Source: Neoscytalidium dimidiatum | Taxonomy: Eukaryota; Ascomycota; Dothideomycetes; Botryosphaeriales; Botryosphaeriaceae | Assembly: GCA_037367355.1 (NCBI GenBank) | Contig: CM074697.1 | Span: 3,844,001 to 3,908,000, forward strand | Direction of reading: 5' to 3' | Length of the DNA stretch: 64,000 bases | Part shown: one piece after another, positions 22,510-34,242 of the stretch | How positions within the stretch are numbered: position 1 is the first letter of the stretch | Layout: each line of letters starts with the position of its first letter | The notes under the pieces: model-generated | What the model saw: the letters and a program-made list of their open reading frames with translations, nothing else | The model's database searches: none | What the model was told of the DNA's origin: nothing | Translations under genes and position numbers: made by a program

Positions 22510-23512
22510 GATCATTAGCTCTGCGCAAGCGACCGCGTAGATATCGTGGATTTGCTCGGGGAATGGCTGGGTGGAGACAGGAAGAGGTGGGAAGTTGGGT
22601 GGTGGACGGGGAAAGAAAATCGTCGGGCCTTGTTGGACCCCGCCACGAGTCATGGCCCGCCCCGCAGCGAATCATAGGCTTGATTACTAGAAATGGAGGA
22701 TTTGCTTGCGCCTCTCCCATGCAAACTTCCAATTTCAACCTCCTGTGCTTCCATTCTTGAAGTTCTTATAAATCCTCTAGATCTATATCCCAGCTCAATT
22801 CTACTTTAAATCATAACTGACAAGGACAAAGCGATCTTACGTAACTCACTAATATTAAAAAAACCCCCCACAGCCCAGTCAAAGATAGAAGTGGAGATGT
22901 ACTTGTTGCAATATAATGCACGCAAGGGTCACTTAAGCACCGCTTTTGGTTTCAACAGTACTCATACCGCATTATTTCATGTAGGGCGACTACCTTGTGC
23001 CCTGTTTTCGGGATACCATAAAGCTTGAATGTCTTCTCTGAGCTTGACGACGTATACTTCGCCTGATCACAGCTACCATCAAGATTTCTTACAAGTACGT
23101 AGTGACTCAAGAATTTCCATGCTAACGACTGATTCAACATATTTGATACTAGACCGCTTTACAACACCATAGTTTTTCTACCCACAAGGATGGAGAGTGC
23201 TGGTTCCTACCATTTACTGTAAAACAGAAGAAGATTGGTGAGAATTATACTTCAGATACGTGCGGAGTCAGCGTTCCTCACTTCAAAGTGCAGTACGATG
23301 AACTGTTCTGGTAATGCTAATTGACCATTGATTCACCTTGATTTCCTTGCAAGTCAAATGCTAAACTGAACTCCCATCCCAAATTCATCAACAGCCGGGG
23401 CTGTCCAACCACAGAAAAATCAAAACGCCAATAGATGCATCTTCATACATCATTATCCCCTCGAGCAGTAAATCGCATCAAATCCATTTCGCAAGCTTCC
23501 TAATTCTCGTGT
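22510..23512. other. AT-rich intergenic region with a repeat fragment
   Basis: It contains the DPH2 promoter and the downstream region of the phospholipase gene. Around 22860-23160 lies AT-rich sequence with the second copy of the dispersed element. No coding frame is evident. Confidence 0.5.
22902..22958 (-). repeat. Dispersed element copy B (possible Copia LTR end)
   Basis: On the minus strand this matches 12091-12147: CTGTTGA, then GCGGTGCTTAAGT, then CGTGCATTATATTGCAACAA. The two copies therefore lie in opposite orientation about 10.8 kb apart. Similarity is lost after the shared block. No coding remnant of reverse transcriptase or integrase is visible. Confidence 0.6.
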
Positions 23513-25685
23513 TTAGAGTACCAGCGCCAAGCTTGCCACGACAGCCGCAGCCACCGAGAACATGGCTGGCATTACATGCCCTGCTGCGCCCCTGACGCTA
23601 ACCTCCCCCAACTTCATAGTCGGGATGTAGGTCGTCTGCCTCGAGTCAACGGTGCCGTTCCAGCAGTACCTGTTGAAGCAGTCATTGCAGACGGCCGGAA
23701 CAGTGGTGCCAGTCCGGTTCCAGCTTCGGGACAAGATCGCGCAGCCGACGCACGTGGGCCACTGAGAATCCAGAGTACCGTTGCCCATAGTCGCCACATC
23801 GTAGCCGTTCTCGATGATGGCGTTGCGCTCGGTGTTGTTGTAGCTCATGGTGAAGGTGGAGACATTGGAGTTGTAGACGTATGGTGCGTTAGGTAGATAC
23901 ACAACCAAGGGCGTACTGCTCGAGAAATTGCTGGCATCGCAGCCGAAGAAACTAGGGCGGTTGTTCAGTCCGAGGTTGATGAACGTGTTCTGGTCAGGGA
24001 TCGACGGGAAGATCGTGCCATTGGCCTGGGAGGCGTTGAGCGAGCGCTCGTACGTCGCCACCATGGCGGTTCCGTTGGGCCAGTTCGGGGCCTCGTCCGC
24101 AACGGTATCTGCGGAGGAATCGATGGCAAAGATCACATCGACGTTGCGCAAAGGCTGAATGAGCGGGTTGAAAGGAATATTCTGGAGATCCTCTCCGCCA
24201 TCCACAAGTGTAAGGCGCTTGGTGTGCGCGCTCGGGTTGGTCGCATTATTCCAGTTGAAGAATGGGTTCGGAGACCAATCGGCAATATCGTTGTTGTTGT
24301 CGCCAATACCAGACAGGATACTGGTCAGGACACCCCTCAGGCTCTCCGGGACGCTGTCAGTGTTGTTTACCTGGAGGAGGATCTGGTTGAAAAGAGAGCT
24401 GGATGTGCCGAAAACGAAGCTCAACGAATCGAATCCACGGATACATGATTCGTTCGAAGGTAGTTCACCGGCACTGAAATTAGAACCAACGTAGCGAAGA
24501 GGAACAAAGCCAAAGACTGTAGGGTCGTAGGATCCCATTTCCCACGGATTGAACTCATAGTTGGTGGTGTTGCTGGCAATGATGGTCTCTCCGGGGTTCC
24601 GACCATCTGCTACAAGGAGAGGCATCGGAGCTTCCCCCCTAGTGAAGTACTCGTCATCCGCAATGGAAGAGAAGGTGTACGCCGGACCGCCCGAGCTGGC
24701 ATTGAGCAACTGGAAGGAAAGCGCACGGCCCCAGTAGTCGGTGATTGAAGTGTCGAATCCAGCATCGGCCTTACCATTGACCTGATCGTAGAGGGTGGAG
24801 TAATATTGTGCTGAGCTCAGAACTTGAATGCCACCTTGCTCCGGACCCTCAAGAATGGAATTCCCAAGTTGCCATAGAGAGCCGCTCTGATCGGGATTTG
24901 TGTCCACAATTTGTTGTATTCCCGTAAAGTTGTTACCGTAGATGGAAGAGACCAACCATCCGCCTCCTGACAAACCCGCGAAGTACGTAGCAGACTGTAA
25001 CAGGCCTCCAATGTGGCCAGTGTTCGTAGAGTTCGGGGTGCGGCTGTCAAAAGCCGCGATGGCACCGGCCCCGTTAAGCATGGCCCTATAACCTCCACCG
25101 GAGGCAGCAATAGCAATGTTTGGGAGAGCTGATACATTGTTGGCCGCACTGTCAATGTACGAATTCGTGTCGAAACCAGTAATATTGAGTCTTCCCAAAA
25201 GATCTCTCATCGCAGACGCAGTGTTGTTGCGCCTAGTCTCCAGCCAAGCCGTCTCATTTGATGACAGAGAGAGTGCATTCCTTAGAGCTGGGCGGTTGGA
25301 GGGGCAGTCGACTCTTGACGGGGTGTATCCATTGGGGGCCTGGGGACTGGCACGCTTCCATGCTGCAAGTGCGAGAGCAGCAGCTTGCTCAGGCGTCGGA
25401 TCGCGCGGGATCACGACGCTGCCTACAGATGGTGTTAGTGTACGTCAAATTAAGTGCAGGAGTAAAAACATTAACAACATGCACCGCAAGAAAATCTATC
25501 TATTTATCCCAAAAACAATGTTGTATGCTTTAGCAGGCAATGTTACTGACAGGAAAAGAAAGCTAGAACCCCCCTGTTTGTGGCACATACTACACGCTGT
25601 GGTGTGGGAAAGGAGCTCATGGGATTTACTTACCTGAAGCGGCAGACAGCAGCAGGGACGCACTGACGGCAGTGTCAAGCTTCAT
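23513..25685 (-). CDS. GPI-anchored lysophospholipase / phospholipase B
   Basis: This secreted phospholipase removes acyl chains from (lyso)phospholipids at the cell surface. Exon 1 (25634-25685) encodes a signal peptide, MKLDTAVSASLLLSAAS. After a 211-nt intron, exon 2 (23513-25422) carries the enzyme, 653 residues in all. The cPLA2-type catalytic parts are SGGGYRAM (oxyanion, about 125-132), GLSGGGW with the nucleophilic serine (about 167-173) and the aspartate in VDGGEDLQNIP (about 425). There are many N-x-S/T sequons, a Cys-rich C-terminal region (CVGCAIL; CNDCFNRYCWNG) and a hydrophobic end AAAVVASLALVL that suits GPI attachment. The intron is long for this window. Confidence 0.95.
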
Positions 25686-28067
25686 GGCTCTGGATAAATG
25701 TAAGAAACGATCGAGATGAAGCTACGCGGACACGCGACAGCGGGGGCCGGGCAGCTTTGTAGGTTTGGCTGCGGGTTGGGCTGAGCTGCAAGGCTGTGTG
25801 ATCAGACGAGCACCAAGGGACGGACGGCTAGACCGGATGCTGGGGCCGGAAATTGGTGGGCCGCTGGGGGGTTATGACATCGCTCAATCCGTCAGCCTGT
25901 CCCTTGGATCTGCACGAGGATTGTTAGCGCTGGTCAATGTGCTGTGCCTGCGCCTGCGTGTGCCGAGCAGGAATGGCACCCATCCCGTCTGTCTCAAACG
26001 CGCGCACAAGGAATAGGCCAAAAAAACTCAGCTGTGGTGTGCTAACGGCCATATGCTCCGCAGCGGCCTACAGTTGTCAAAGCTTCGTCCACTACGTCAG
26101 ATGGCGCAGGATCTGCGTCATGGTTTCCAGGCCGCAGGCTGCCCACGACGCTGGAAGGGATCATCCCGTCCGGCGCCCGTTCAACACCGCGCGACCCTCC
26201 GGAACGTCGGTATCTTGTGAATGCGCGCCAATGGGCGTGTTCGCTATCCGATTGCCCCCTCCATACTGTCAAGTTTCTCGCAACCACTACCGCGTTCTGC
26301 TGGCGCATTCCAAACCCTGGAGCTCAGCCACACAACAAGCCAACGTCTGACACGAATAGCAACCAACAGGGGTGCCTCTACATCACCAACCCTCGATCCA
26401 CCATTCCCCACTTGCAAATATCGCCCTCACAGCGAAAACGAAAGATGCAAATCAGTGTGGCTGGCGAATACGGTGTACGAATGCGAAAACCCTCGTTCAG
26501 CTGAAGGCTGAAGGAGTCTTACTCATGCCTGAGTCTTGGTGCTGACTACTTCCCTATCGTTCAATGGACCTTGCACGAAGAACAGCAGCTCCAGCTTTTC
26601 CTACTTGTGGAAACGGTGGTGCCACGGAATCGCCGGCGACGTGCACGACGTATGCCCAGCCACCTTGCGGGAGCCGCGGATGCGACACCCTGCGAAAGAA
26701 CCAGGGCCGCGGCCTACGCGAAATTCCATAAAGCGACGCACTTCGTGCCTCTTTGTTCAGTACAGAGCAGCTCGAGAATCAGCAGCCGATACACAATCTT
26801 AAAATCTTGCAACAGTGTCGTCTCATGTTTACCATCGTCACCTATCAAGCTTTAGTTCGACGGTTTTCCATCGGCTTTTCCAAGCTTGCTACTCTAGGCG
26901 GAAACTACCGTTACCACACCATCTTGCAAATGTGAAACCGTAGCATTAGGATGGGTGCAGCACCTGTTCGTATGAGGTTGTGAGGTTGGACTCCACTCTA
27001 ATCCGCGTGAACATATTAGCTCACGCGCACGATGTAAAGGGGTCCTCTGAGTACATAATAATCTTCAACGATGTGGTGAGAACTTCTTTCGATTTTACGG
27101 CGGCTCCCATATGCTGTCCGACTGTGGACTGCTGAGGATGCTGCATGAGGTCCAAATAACAAAGCTGTGCTTGTTCCATTTGTCGAGACATGCATATATT
27201 GTCCCACAAATGCAGCTCCCTCCCTGCGAAACCATGCAGTTCCCGCTAAACCGGGTACCTGTCGATCCTTTTTATCCGGATCTTACGGCTGGTGTGCGGC
27301 TTGTCCGCGTAAGCAATAAACCACTGAGCCTCTGAATCGAAAACTGATGCAGCCTTGCCAATTGTCAACTCGAATCTGGCAAATCACTTGAACTCTACAT
27401 GCGTCCTGTACTAGTATTTTCTTTTGGTACTGGATGATTGGTACAGGAAATGGCTCTGGCAACGAAGGCGTTGAGTTAATATTCAATGACCAGGATGATT
27501 TATGTTACTACAGCAACAGCCTGGAATCACGGCTGCCTGCAACCTCACCAACCAAACAAGACCTTCCTACAATGGCATCTCCGCCCTACCTTCTATTCTG
27601 CTCACCGTAGCCCATCTCTGGTCGTACCAATTCCGGCAATCCTATGCGCCACGTGCAAGCCGTCCTACGAATCGCGAGAGTTTCCTTTCGGCAAAGATTC
27701 CCGCCTCGGCCTTACCCGCCAGGTTTGCCGATCGCTCTGGAACCGCCCCGAACAGAAATTTTGAGAGCAGGCGGCGGGTTGTGACGTACATACGAGGGGC
27801 AACTTTGCCATTTGGACCCTCTGCTTGACTCATGGCGGGGCTCACATAATAAAGAGAGGGTGATGAGGACGGATGTGGAGTCACCACTCCATCGTCACGC
27901 TACAATCGAGCAACATCCGTAGCATTGCTGTCTACTAACCGCCGTTCACATCATTCTATTTCTCCGAGCGAAGCCTCTCGTTCAGGAACATCAACGCTTC
28001 CCCGTCTATCGACATCTCAAACTCCAATAACCGCATCTCCCCAACCACCCCAACCACCGCCACCATC
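25686..28067. other. Divergent intergenic region of about 2.4 kb
   Basis: It separates the divergent phospholipase B and phosphoglycerate-mutase-family genes. Open frames are all below about 140 codons and lack recognisable domains. CT-rich sequence and a CA-rich leader ending in a good start context (CCACCATCATGG) precede 28068. I see no RNA gene or mobile element. Confidence 0.5.
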
Positions 28068-29181
28068 ATGGCACCCGCAAAACTCCACTGCGTCCGCCAC
28101 GCCCAAGGCTACCACAACCTGACGCCGGACAACCACAAGCTCCCCGACCCGGCCCTCACCGACCTCGGCAAGCAGCAATGCGCGGACCTGCAGCGCGCCT
28201 TCCCGCACCACGCGCGCATCACGCACGTCGTCGCGTCGCCGATCAAGCGCACGCTCTGGACGGCGCTGCTCGCCTTCGGGCCGGCACTCGCGGCCAAGAA
28301 CCTTCGCGTCATCGCGCTGCCCGAGATCCAGGAGACCAGCGACCTGCCGTGCGACACCGGGTCCGACCGCGCCGAGCTGGAGCGCGAGTTCGCGGGCCAG
28401 CCCGTCGACCTGAGCAGGGTCGTCGACGGGTGGAAAAGCAAAAAGGGCGAGTGGGCGCCGACGCCGGCGGCCGTGGCGGAGAGGGCGCGCAAGGCGCGCG
28501 TGTGGTTGAGGGAGCTTGCGGGCGAGGATGGCGAGGTCGTGGTCGTGACGCACGGCGGGTTTCTGCACTCGTTTACGCAGGACTGGAGCGATTATGATAA
28601 GTACTGCGGTAAGTACCCTTGGCTGTTCCCAAAAAGAATTGCTTGAAAACATGGGAGCCGTACCTGCGACCTCATGCGATTGCATGGCAAACCCCCTGTC
28701 TGTCCTTATGGAGAATTGGAACAGTCGTCCGGATGTGGATGTTGCTAGTATCTCTGGAAGTTTGCGCTTGGGCGACTGCTTCAATATCTCATGAGGAGTA
28801 GGTGCGGGAAGGGCTATGTTTTCGCAGTGGAGCAGGCAACACCCGATAAGGAAGATGGCAGGAAGAAGAGAACAAAGGATTTCAATGGAAAGGCAGGGCA
28901 CTTTGCTGACGTTTCTCTATTCAGGAACCGGCTGGGCAAACACCGAGTACCGGACCTACTCTTTCGTTCCTGACTCCGGCGACGAGGCACGCATCATTGA
29001 GACACCTGAGTCTCGCGCAGCACGTGGCGCACCACCACTCATTGATGAGGAGAACCAGAAGCTGAAGCAGAAAGCCGAAGAGGCCTGGGTGGCTCAGGGA
29101 TTCTCAAGCCAGACGAATGACCCGGCACCCGGCCCGGCAATGCAGGAGGTCGGACCGGAAGCCGTAAAGACCAATGCATAG
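28068..29181 (+). CDS. Histidine-phosphatase (phosphoglycerate mutase) family protein
   Basis: The protein belongs to branch 1 of the histidine phosphatase superfamily. Its N terminus has the phospho-accepting motif RHAQGYHN, and VVVTHGGFLH supplies the second catalytic histidine. Exons 28068-28608 and 28925-29181 join in phase across GTAAGT...CAG into 265 residues ending with an acidic, Gln/Pro-rich tail. The fungal subgroup with CDTGSDRAEL and WANTEYRTYSF is usually annotated only as a phosphoglycerate mutase family protein; it is not the glycolytic enzyme. The 316-nt intron is the longest found here, so a small missed exon cannot be excluded. Substrate unknown. Confidence 0.88.
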
Positions 29182-30776
29182 AAGACTTTTGTTTTAGAGG
29201 TATTAGAACTGGCAAGGGAGACAGTAGCTGCCTTCTTGTTTCCTGTTTTAGATGGGTAGAAGTCGCGGCATCAATGCTTCGTGCCGTGTACTAGAGACCG
29301 TAGATCTGGTTCTAGAATAGATGGGTCTGAACAAGTTCTGCATAATCTGCGTTTCAGGTGAATATGGAAGTATGACATCGCGATTGGCGTGCGGTTTGGC
29401 TGCACTTGGCGCCGTATGATGTTTGCAAGTGCCGAGAATCTGGGGATCAGAAGTGCAGCGTTTAGGAAGGGGTGTCCACGAGAGGTGGTTTCCCCAGATT
29501 GAAACATAGCCTAGACAGTGCCGAGTGGGAGGCGAATATATGCCTTGGCGGTCAGAGATACTTGTTCGCACAAGCGCTTCAAGGCACTCTGCTATGGGAC
29601 GGCGCCGAACACCGGATCGGGAAAAATCTGATAAGGCGCTTGGCGGTGTTCGAACACCACAACACTTGTAAGAAACAAACGGCGTGGCGTTAGGCCAGCT
29701 GCAGACCGACCTGCGGGAGGTAGATAAGACGTGCCGATAGCAAGGAAAAGCAATCTTGGCTGGTGGATGGCGTGTTTGGGAGTTTATAGGCAGGATAGAG
29801 TAGGCGAAGAGCTGATTAGGAACGCTGAAACAGAGACGAAGTAGGCGTGCTACGTAGAGACAGACGTGCGCAGTTTTCGAAACAGGACTCTTATCGGATT
29901 CACGGAAAGGGGCCTCTGTGTGGTATCGGAGAAGGATGCGCTCTAGGTTAGAGGAGATGAAGCAAATGCTGGCCTTCATACAGGCAGCTGCCGTGCCCCG
30001 GTCCGGGACACGGTGACTTCATGACGGATAGAATACGGAGATCGGCCCGCCGGTGTCCAAAGTGAGTGCTCTGTCGTGGGCGGTAAGCGCTAAACGATAG
30101 ACGTGCTGCAGAGATCGTGAGTCGAAGGCGCGTATCTGGCAGCCTGTTCGCCCGGAGAGTCGGGCTGCGGGCAGATTCCGCCTCCGAAAGCTCGCTCGTG
30201 TCGAACACACCGCTCGGGGCCCTCTGCCCTTGAGCCAGGGTCCTGTCCAGCACGGTCCCAATGGCCCGGGAGCGGCGTCACCACTCAGGTATAGGCATCG
30301 GATCGCACATGTCAAGCTCGACGGCCAGGCGATGGCGCGCCCAGCAAAACGTGGGCGTCGCTATGGACCGGACAAGAGCATGGCCGCAAGAGAACGCCGC
30401 ATCTCGCCTAGCGCGTGATATCGCGACATCCAGACCCCTGTCGCGCCCGATGCCAGCCGGCGCGTCTTCACGAGCTCGAATCGACCCCAGCTCAAAGAAC
30501 TTAAAAAAGTACACCTTCCCACCATGCCCTGCTTAGCAATCCCACCCACAGCTTCCCCATTCTCCGCTGCCTATCCCCGGACGCCTTTTCTTCTCTGTAT
30601 ATATCTCATTCTCCCCGCCCATTGAGAGTCTCCGCCTTCTCCGCTTCTCCCCTCCGGAATCGCAATCTTACAATCGCATCATCGCGGTTGCCCCACTACC
30701 CGACCCTCAAAGATAGCAGATATTGTTGCACCTCCGCGCCGGCGCGAAGTGAGCAATCACCCTTTACACATCCAAA
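29182..30776. other. Intergenic region of about 1.6 kb
   Basis: This stretch lies between two plus-strand genes. A 243-codon open frame on the minus strand (29248-29979) shows no domain, no introns and unusual composition, so I do not call it. A palindrome GTGTTCGAACAC lies near 29648. The last 300 bases are CT-rich, as expected for a promoter and 5' UTR. Confidence 0.5.
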
Positions 30777-31814
30777 ATGCCTGCCTCCGTTGTCTCTGTT
30801 CCCACCGTGGGACCCGCCCCGTTGGCCGGTTCATACGGCTCGCCCAAGTACACCAGCAGCGACGTGGACAGCACCAGCACTTTCGACGAGGCCTCCAGCA
30901 CGGCCGTCTCTTCCGCCGCGGAAACTGAAGCGAGCCCAGTCGACTTCTCCGAGTCCGAGCAGGACACCGACGCGCCCAAGAAAAACAATAGCAATATCAT
31001 CATCACCACTCTGCCCAAGCGCAAACGCCGCCCTTCGACTGCCCTCACGCCGCCACTCTCCGCCGACGACGCCTGCTGCAACGATGACGACGATGCCGGC
31101 AATGACGCCGACAACGACGAGGACGCGCCGACGGTGACGCTCTCGCGCGCCCTGCACGTCCTCAGCACCGAAGCCACCGCGCTCTCACACGCCACCCGGC
31201 TGTACGAAACGTCCCCCACCGCACGCAACGCCCTGCTGCGCGCCGTCAACCTGGTCGAGCGCGTCAACCGGCACGGCGGCAAGACCATCGTCTGCGGCGT
31301 CGGCAAGAGCGGGCTGGTGGGGCGCAAGACGGTCGCGACGATGAAGTCGCTGGGGCTGGGCGCCTCGTTCCTGCACGCCGCCGAAGCCGTGCACGGCGAC
31401 CTGGGCGACGTGCGGCCCGGCGACGCCGTCCTCTTCATCTCCTTCTCCGGCAAGACCGCCGAGCTGCTCAACGTCCTGCCGCACCTGCGCGCCGACGTGC
31501 CCGTCGTCGCCCTCACCGGCCATCCCGACCCCGCGTCGTGCCCGCTGCTGGCCGGCCGCGAGACGGCCGTGCTGCTGCCCGCGCCGATCCACGAGAGCGA
31601 GGAGAGCAGCTTCGGTGTTTCCGCGCCGACCACGAGCACGACCGTCGCCATGGCGATTGGTGACATGCTGGCGCTGACCGCCGCGGAGCGCATACACGAG
31701 GGCGAGAAGGGCGTCGTCTTCAAACGGAATCATCCTGGAGGCGCGATCGGGGCGAGGACGCTCGAGGAGAAGGAGGTCTCCGTCGTCAAGACGAAGAAGG
31801 TGTGTCTGTCCTAG
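30777..31814 (+). CDS. SIS-domain protein of KpsF/GutQ type
   Basis: The first ~120 residues are disordered, rich in Ser/Thr and Asp/Asn. From about residue 122 the protein follows bacterial arabinose-5-phosphate isomerases (KpsF, GutQ, KdsD): TIVCGVGKSGLVGRKTVAT, then LHAAEAVHGDLGDVRPGD, LFISFSGKTAEL and PVVALTGHP, the phosphosugar-binding SIS fold. FGVSAPTTSTTVAMAIGD and FKRNHPGGAIGA complete the signature. The tandem CBS domains that follow in bacterial KpsF are absent; the protein stops at 345 residues. A short unrecognised 3' exon beyond GTGTGT at about 31800 is possible. The likely activity is on a sugar phosphate, but fungi make no Kdo by the known route, so the role is open. Confidence 0.85.
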   Translation: MPASVVSVPTVGPAPLAGSYGSPKYTSSDVDSTSTFDEASSTAVSSAAETEASPVDFSESEQDTDAPKKNNSNIIITTLPKRKRRPSTALTPPLSADDACCNDDDDAGNDADNDEDAPTVTLSRALHVLSTEATALSHATRLYETSPTARNALLRAVNLVERVNRHGGKTIVCGVGKSGLVGRKTVATMKSLGLGASFLHAAEAVHGDLGDVRPGDAVLFISFSGKTAELLNVLPHLRADVPVVALTGHPDPASCPLLAGRETAVLLPAPIHESEESSFGVSAPTTSTTVAMAIGDMLALTAAERIHEGEKGVVFKRNHPGGAIGARTLEEKEVSVVKTKKVCLS

Positions 31815-32889
31815 AGGAAGTCCAGATCAGCCTTTTTTTTCTTCTCTCTCTCGAAAATTTTTGATACCCGATATCTTGGAACAGCCGACGGGAGATCGAC
31901 GGTCCTTTGGATCTCTGGAACGCGGGGCATCTCTGCGTAGGCATTGGAAGGGATCCTGTCCATGATAGTCATGAGATTATCATGTGGCAGGGTCGGGGCG
32001 TCTGCCACTGTATTGAACCCCTTACAGTGTATTTGTGGACGGCTACTGTCACCTACAGCAATGATGTGGACAATGTTCTCCTGTCTCCTGTGGTGTGATC
32101 CCTATCAGGGGTGGGCACGCCATCACATCCAATACCGCCCGCACCACCGCCGCCCGAGCTTTCAACCGTGCGTCACGTTATCTCGACCTTCTACGAACTG
32201 GAATAAATCACCCCTGTGGCTGAAGCTAAGCAAGAACATGACAGATTATTTTTTGATAAGCTTGCAAACCTCCTATCTTGGCCACTTATAAAATGTTTCC
32301 TTTACATGTATCCTCGAGATCAAACACCTCTGTCGTTTCCCGTTCTCTATATATGTAGCACTCAAGCAGAATGATTTGTCTGCTTAACTGCGATGATGCA
32401 CAAGACCTTAGAAAACGAAGAGTGGCGTACTTGGTAGAGCTAGCTCTTGATAGTGGCGCTGCTAGAAGCTCTTATATACTTGTTCGATCGAAATAGTTGG
32501 TACCCTTGTGTCAAATATCTGGTGTATTTGGTCGAGATACATGCGTCCTAAAGTAGGGATGAGATAGCTGCGCTTCTATGTTACTGCGCTGCGGCAGAGT
32601 CTAGGAATTACACATGTGTGAAGCAAAGCTTTCGCAATACAATTGAAAGCTTATCAATGCTACACTTATTCCCTGTTTGCTGTGACCGGCTTACCGATCG
32701 ACCTAAGCGTATAGGATGAGATAAGATGACACGTCCGACGCAGTGCATGTTTGCAATAAGTAGTTGCGTGAGAAATAGAGCAAACGGTCAGCATTCACAT
32801 GCATGCCCAGGGCTTCTCGCACAGCATAATCCATACATGTCTGACACACCGCCGACCCTGCCACATGCCCCAATCGTCTCCCGCTTCCT
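31815..32889. other. Convergent intergenic region
   Basis: It lies between the 3' ends of the SIS-domain gene and IND1 and is AT-rich. The longest open frames (about 115 codons) have no motif. Nothing else is supported. Confidence 0.5.
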
Positions 32890-34046
32890 TCACGCTAACC
32901 CTACCGCCTCCGCCACCTTTCCCGCCACGGCCTCGAACGCCCTAACATTCGGGCTGTCCCTCTCTTCCGCCACCACGCTCGGCTTCCCCCTGTCCGCATC
33001 CGCACAGATCCTCGGGTGCAGCGGGATCTGGCCTAGCAGCGGGACGCCAAGCTCCTCGAAGCGCGAGTGGAAGGTCTTTGTCGCGTCGGCGACGGCGGAG
33101 GCGGAGGCGAAGATGGGCGTCTCGGCGTGGCAGTGCGGGCAGTGGAAGGACGCCATGTTCTCGACGACGCCGAGCAGCGGGACCGACACCTTCCGGAACA
33201 TGTTGACGCCCTTGATGGCGTCCTTGAGGGCGATGTCTTGAGGCGTCGAGACGATGACCGCGCCTAGTCAACTTTCGGTGTTATTCCCGGTGTGGGAGGG
33301 GTTGGTGGAGTGTGGGTAATGGCGTACCGTCCAGGACTACTTGCTGCGTGATGGTCAGCTGCACGTCGCCGGTGCCGGGCGGCAGGTCGAGCACCAGGAC
33401 ATCGAGGCCGCCCCAGTCGACTTCGTGGAGGAGCTGTTGGAGCGCTTTCATGACCATCAGGCCGCGCCATACTACGGGCGCATCTTCGCCGACTAGGTAT
33501 CCCATAGACATGGATTTGACGCCATAGTTTGAAAGGGGCACGAGTTGGTTGTCTGTGATTAGATTCAGTCAGAGAGATATGTTCTCACTATTCTAGACTG
33601 AGAAGAGTAGCAGTCACTGACTTGCTGATAGCCTAGGCTCGCCGGAAAGGTTTAGTAAAGTTGGGATGGAAGGACCGAAAATATCAGTGTCGAGAATGCC
33701 AGCTCGCAGACCGCGGCGGGCAAACGACAGCGCAAGATTCACTTTATGAAATCAATGAGATTATTCCATAAGGACACACAGGTATAGGGAACGATACCTG
33801 CTATTGTGGATTTCCCGACCCCTCCTTTCGCGGACGAGACGGCGACCACTTTGTTCACATCTCGAATGCTGCGCTTCTGCGGCAATCCGCGCTGCATTCG
33901 CGGGATCTGCGGCGGCGCCCCAGAGCGCGGGAGGCCCTGCTCTTCATGTAAACCAATGCTCCCCAATTCGTAGTGATGGCAACCGATCTCACCAAGGGGT
34001 TCTCATGCTGCAACGTGCGCAGCGTGGAGAACAAACGCGATCTCAT
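32890..34046 (-). CDS. Mitochondrial Fe-S carrier Ind1/NUBPL
   Basis: Ind1 is a P-loop NTPase that delivers iron-sulfur clusters to respiratory complex I in the mitochondrial matrix. Five exons (33993-34046, 33798-33936, 33622-33741, 33328-33552, 32890-33263) join in phase into 303 residues. The short first exon, [18 protein letters not shown], serves as presequence. Next come [19 protein letters not shown] and the deviant Walker A KGGVGKST. Further Mrp/NBP35 blocks are [37 protein letters not shown] and the cluster-binding CPHC in [16 protein letters not shown]. Presence of Ind1 implies a conventional complex I. It is divergent from BFR2. Confidence 0.95.
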
Positions 34047-34242
34047 TGCGGCATCGTCTTTCTCCAGAGAGGGTGACGTCGTCGAGCATTCCGTTTCGCG
34101 GGCCGGGGGGGTGTGGTGGTCGGAGTTTCGCAAACGCCGACGCGGACCCTGCCCGGCCCAACCCAGAAATTTTGTTGCCCCGGTCTCGTTCGCCGCGCAA
34201 CCCTTTGCACCGAACAATTCGCGAAAAGGCACCTCTTCCGCA
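34047..34242. promoter_or_regulatory. Divergent promoter, IND1 / BFR2
   Basis: Only 196 bp lie between the start codons of the two divergent genes, so the promoters overlap. I cannot assign individual elements. Confidence 0.6.

Noticed and set aside
29248..29979. A 243-codon open frame on the minus strand in an intergenic region
   Set aside because: No recognisable motif, no signal peptide or intron pattern, odd composition. It could be real but cannot be supported without transcripts or homologues.
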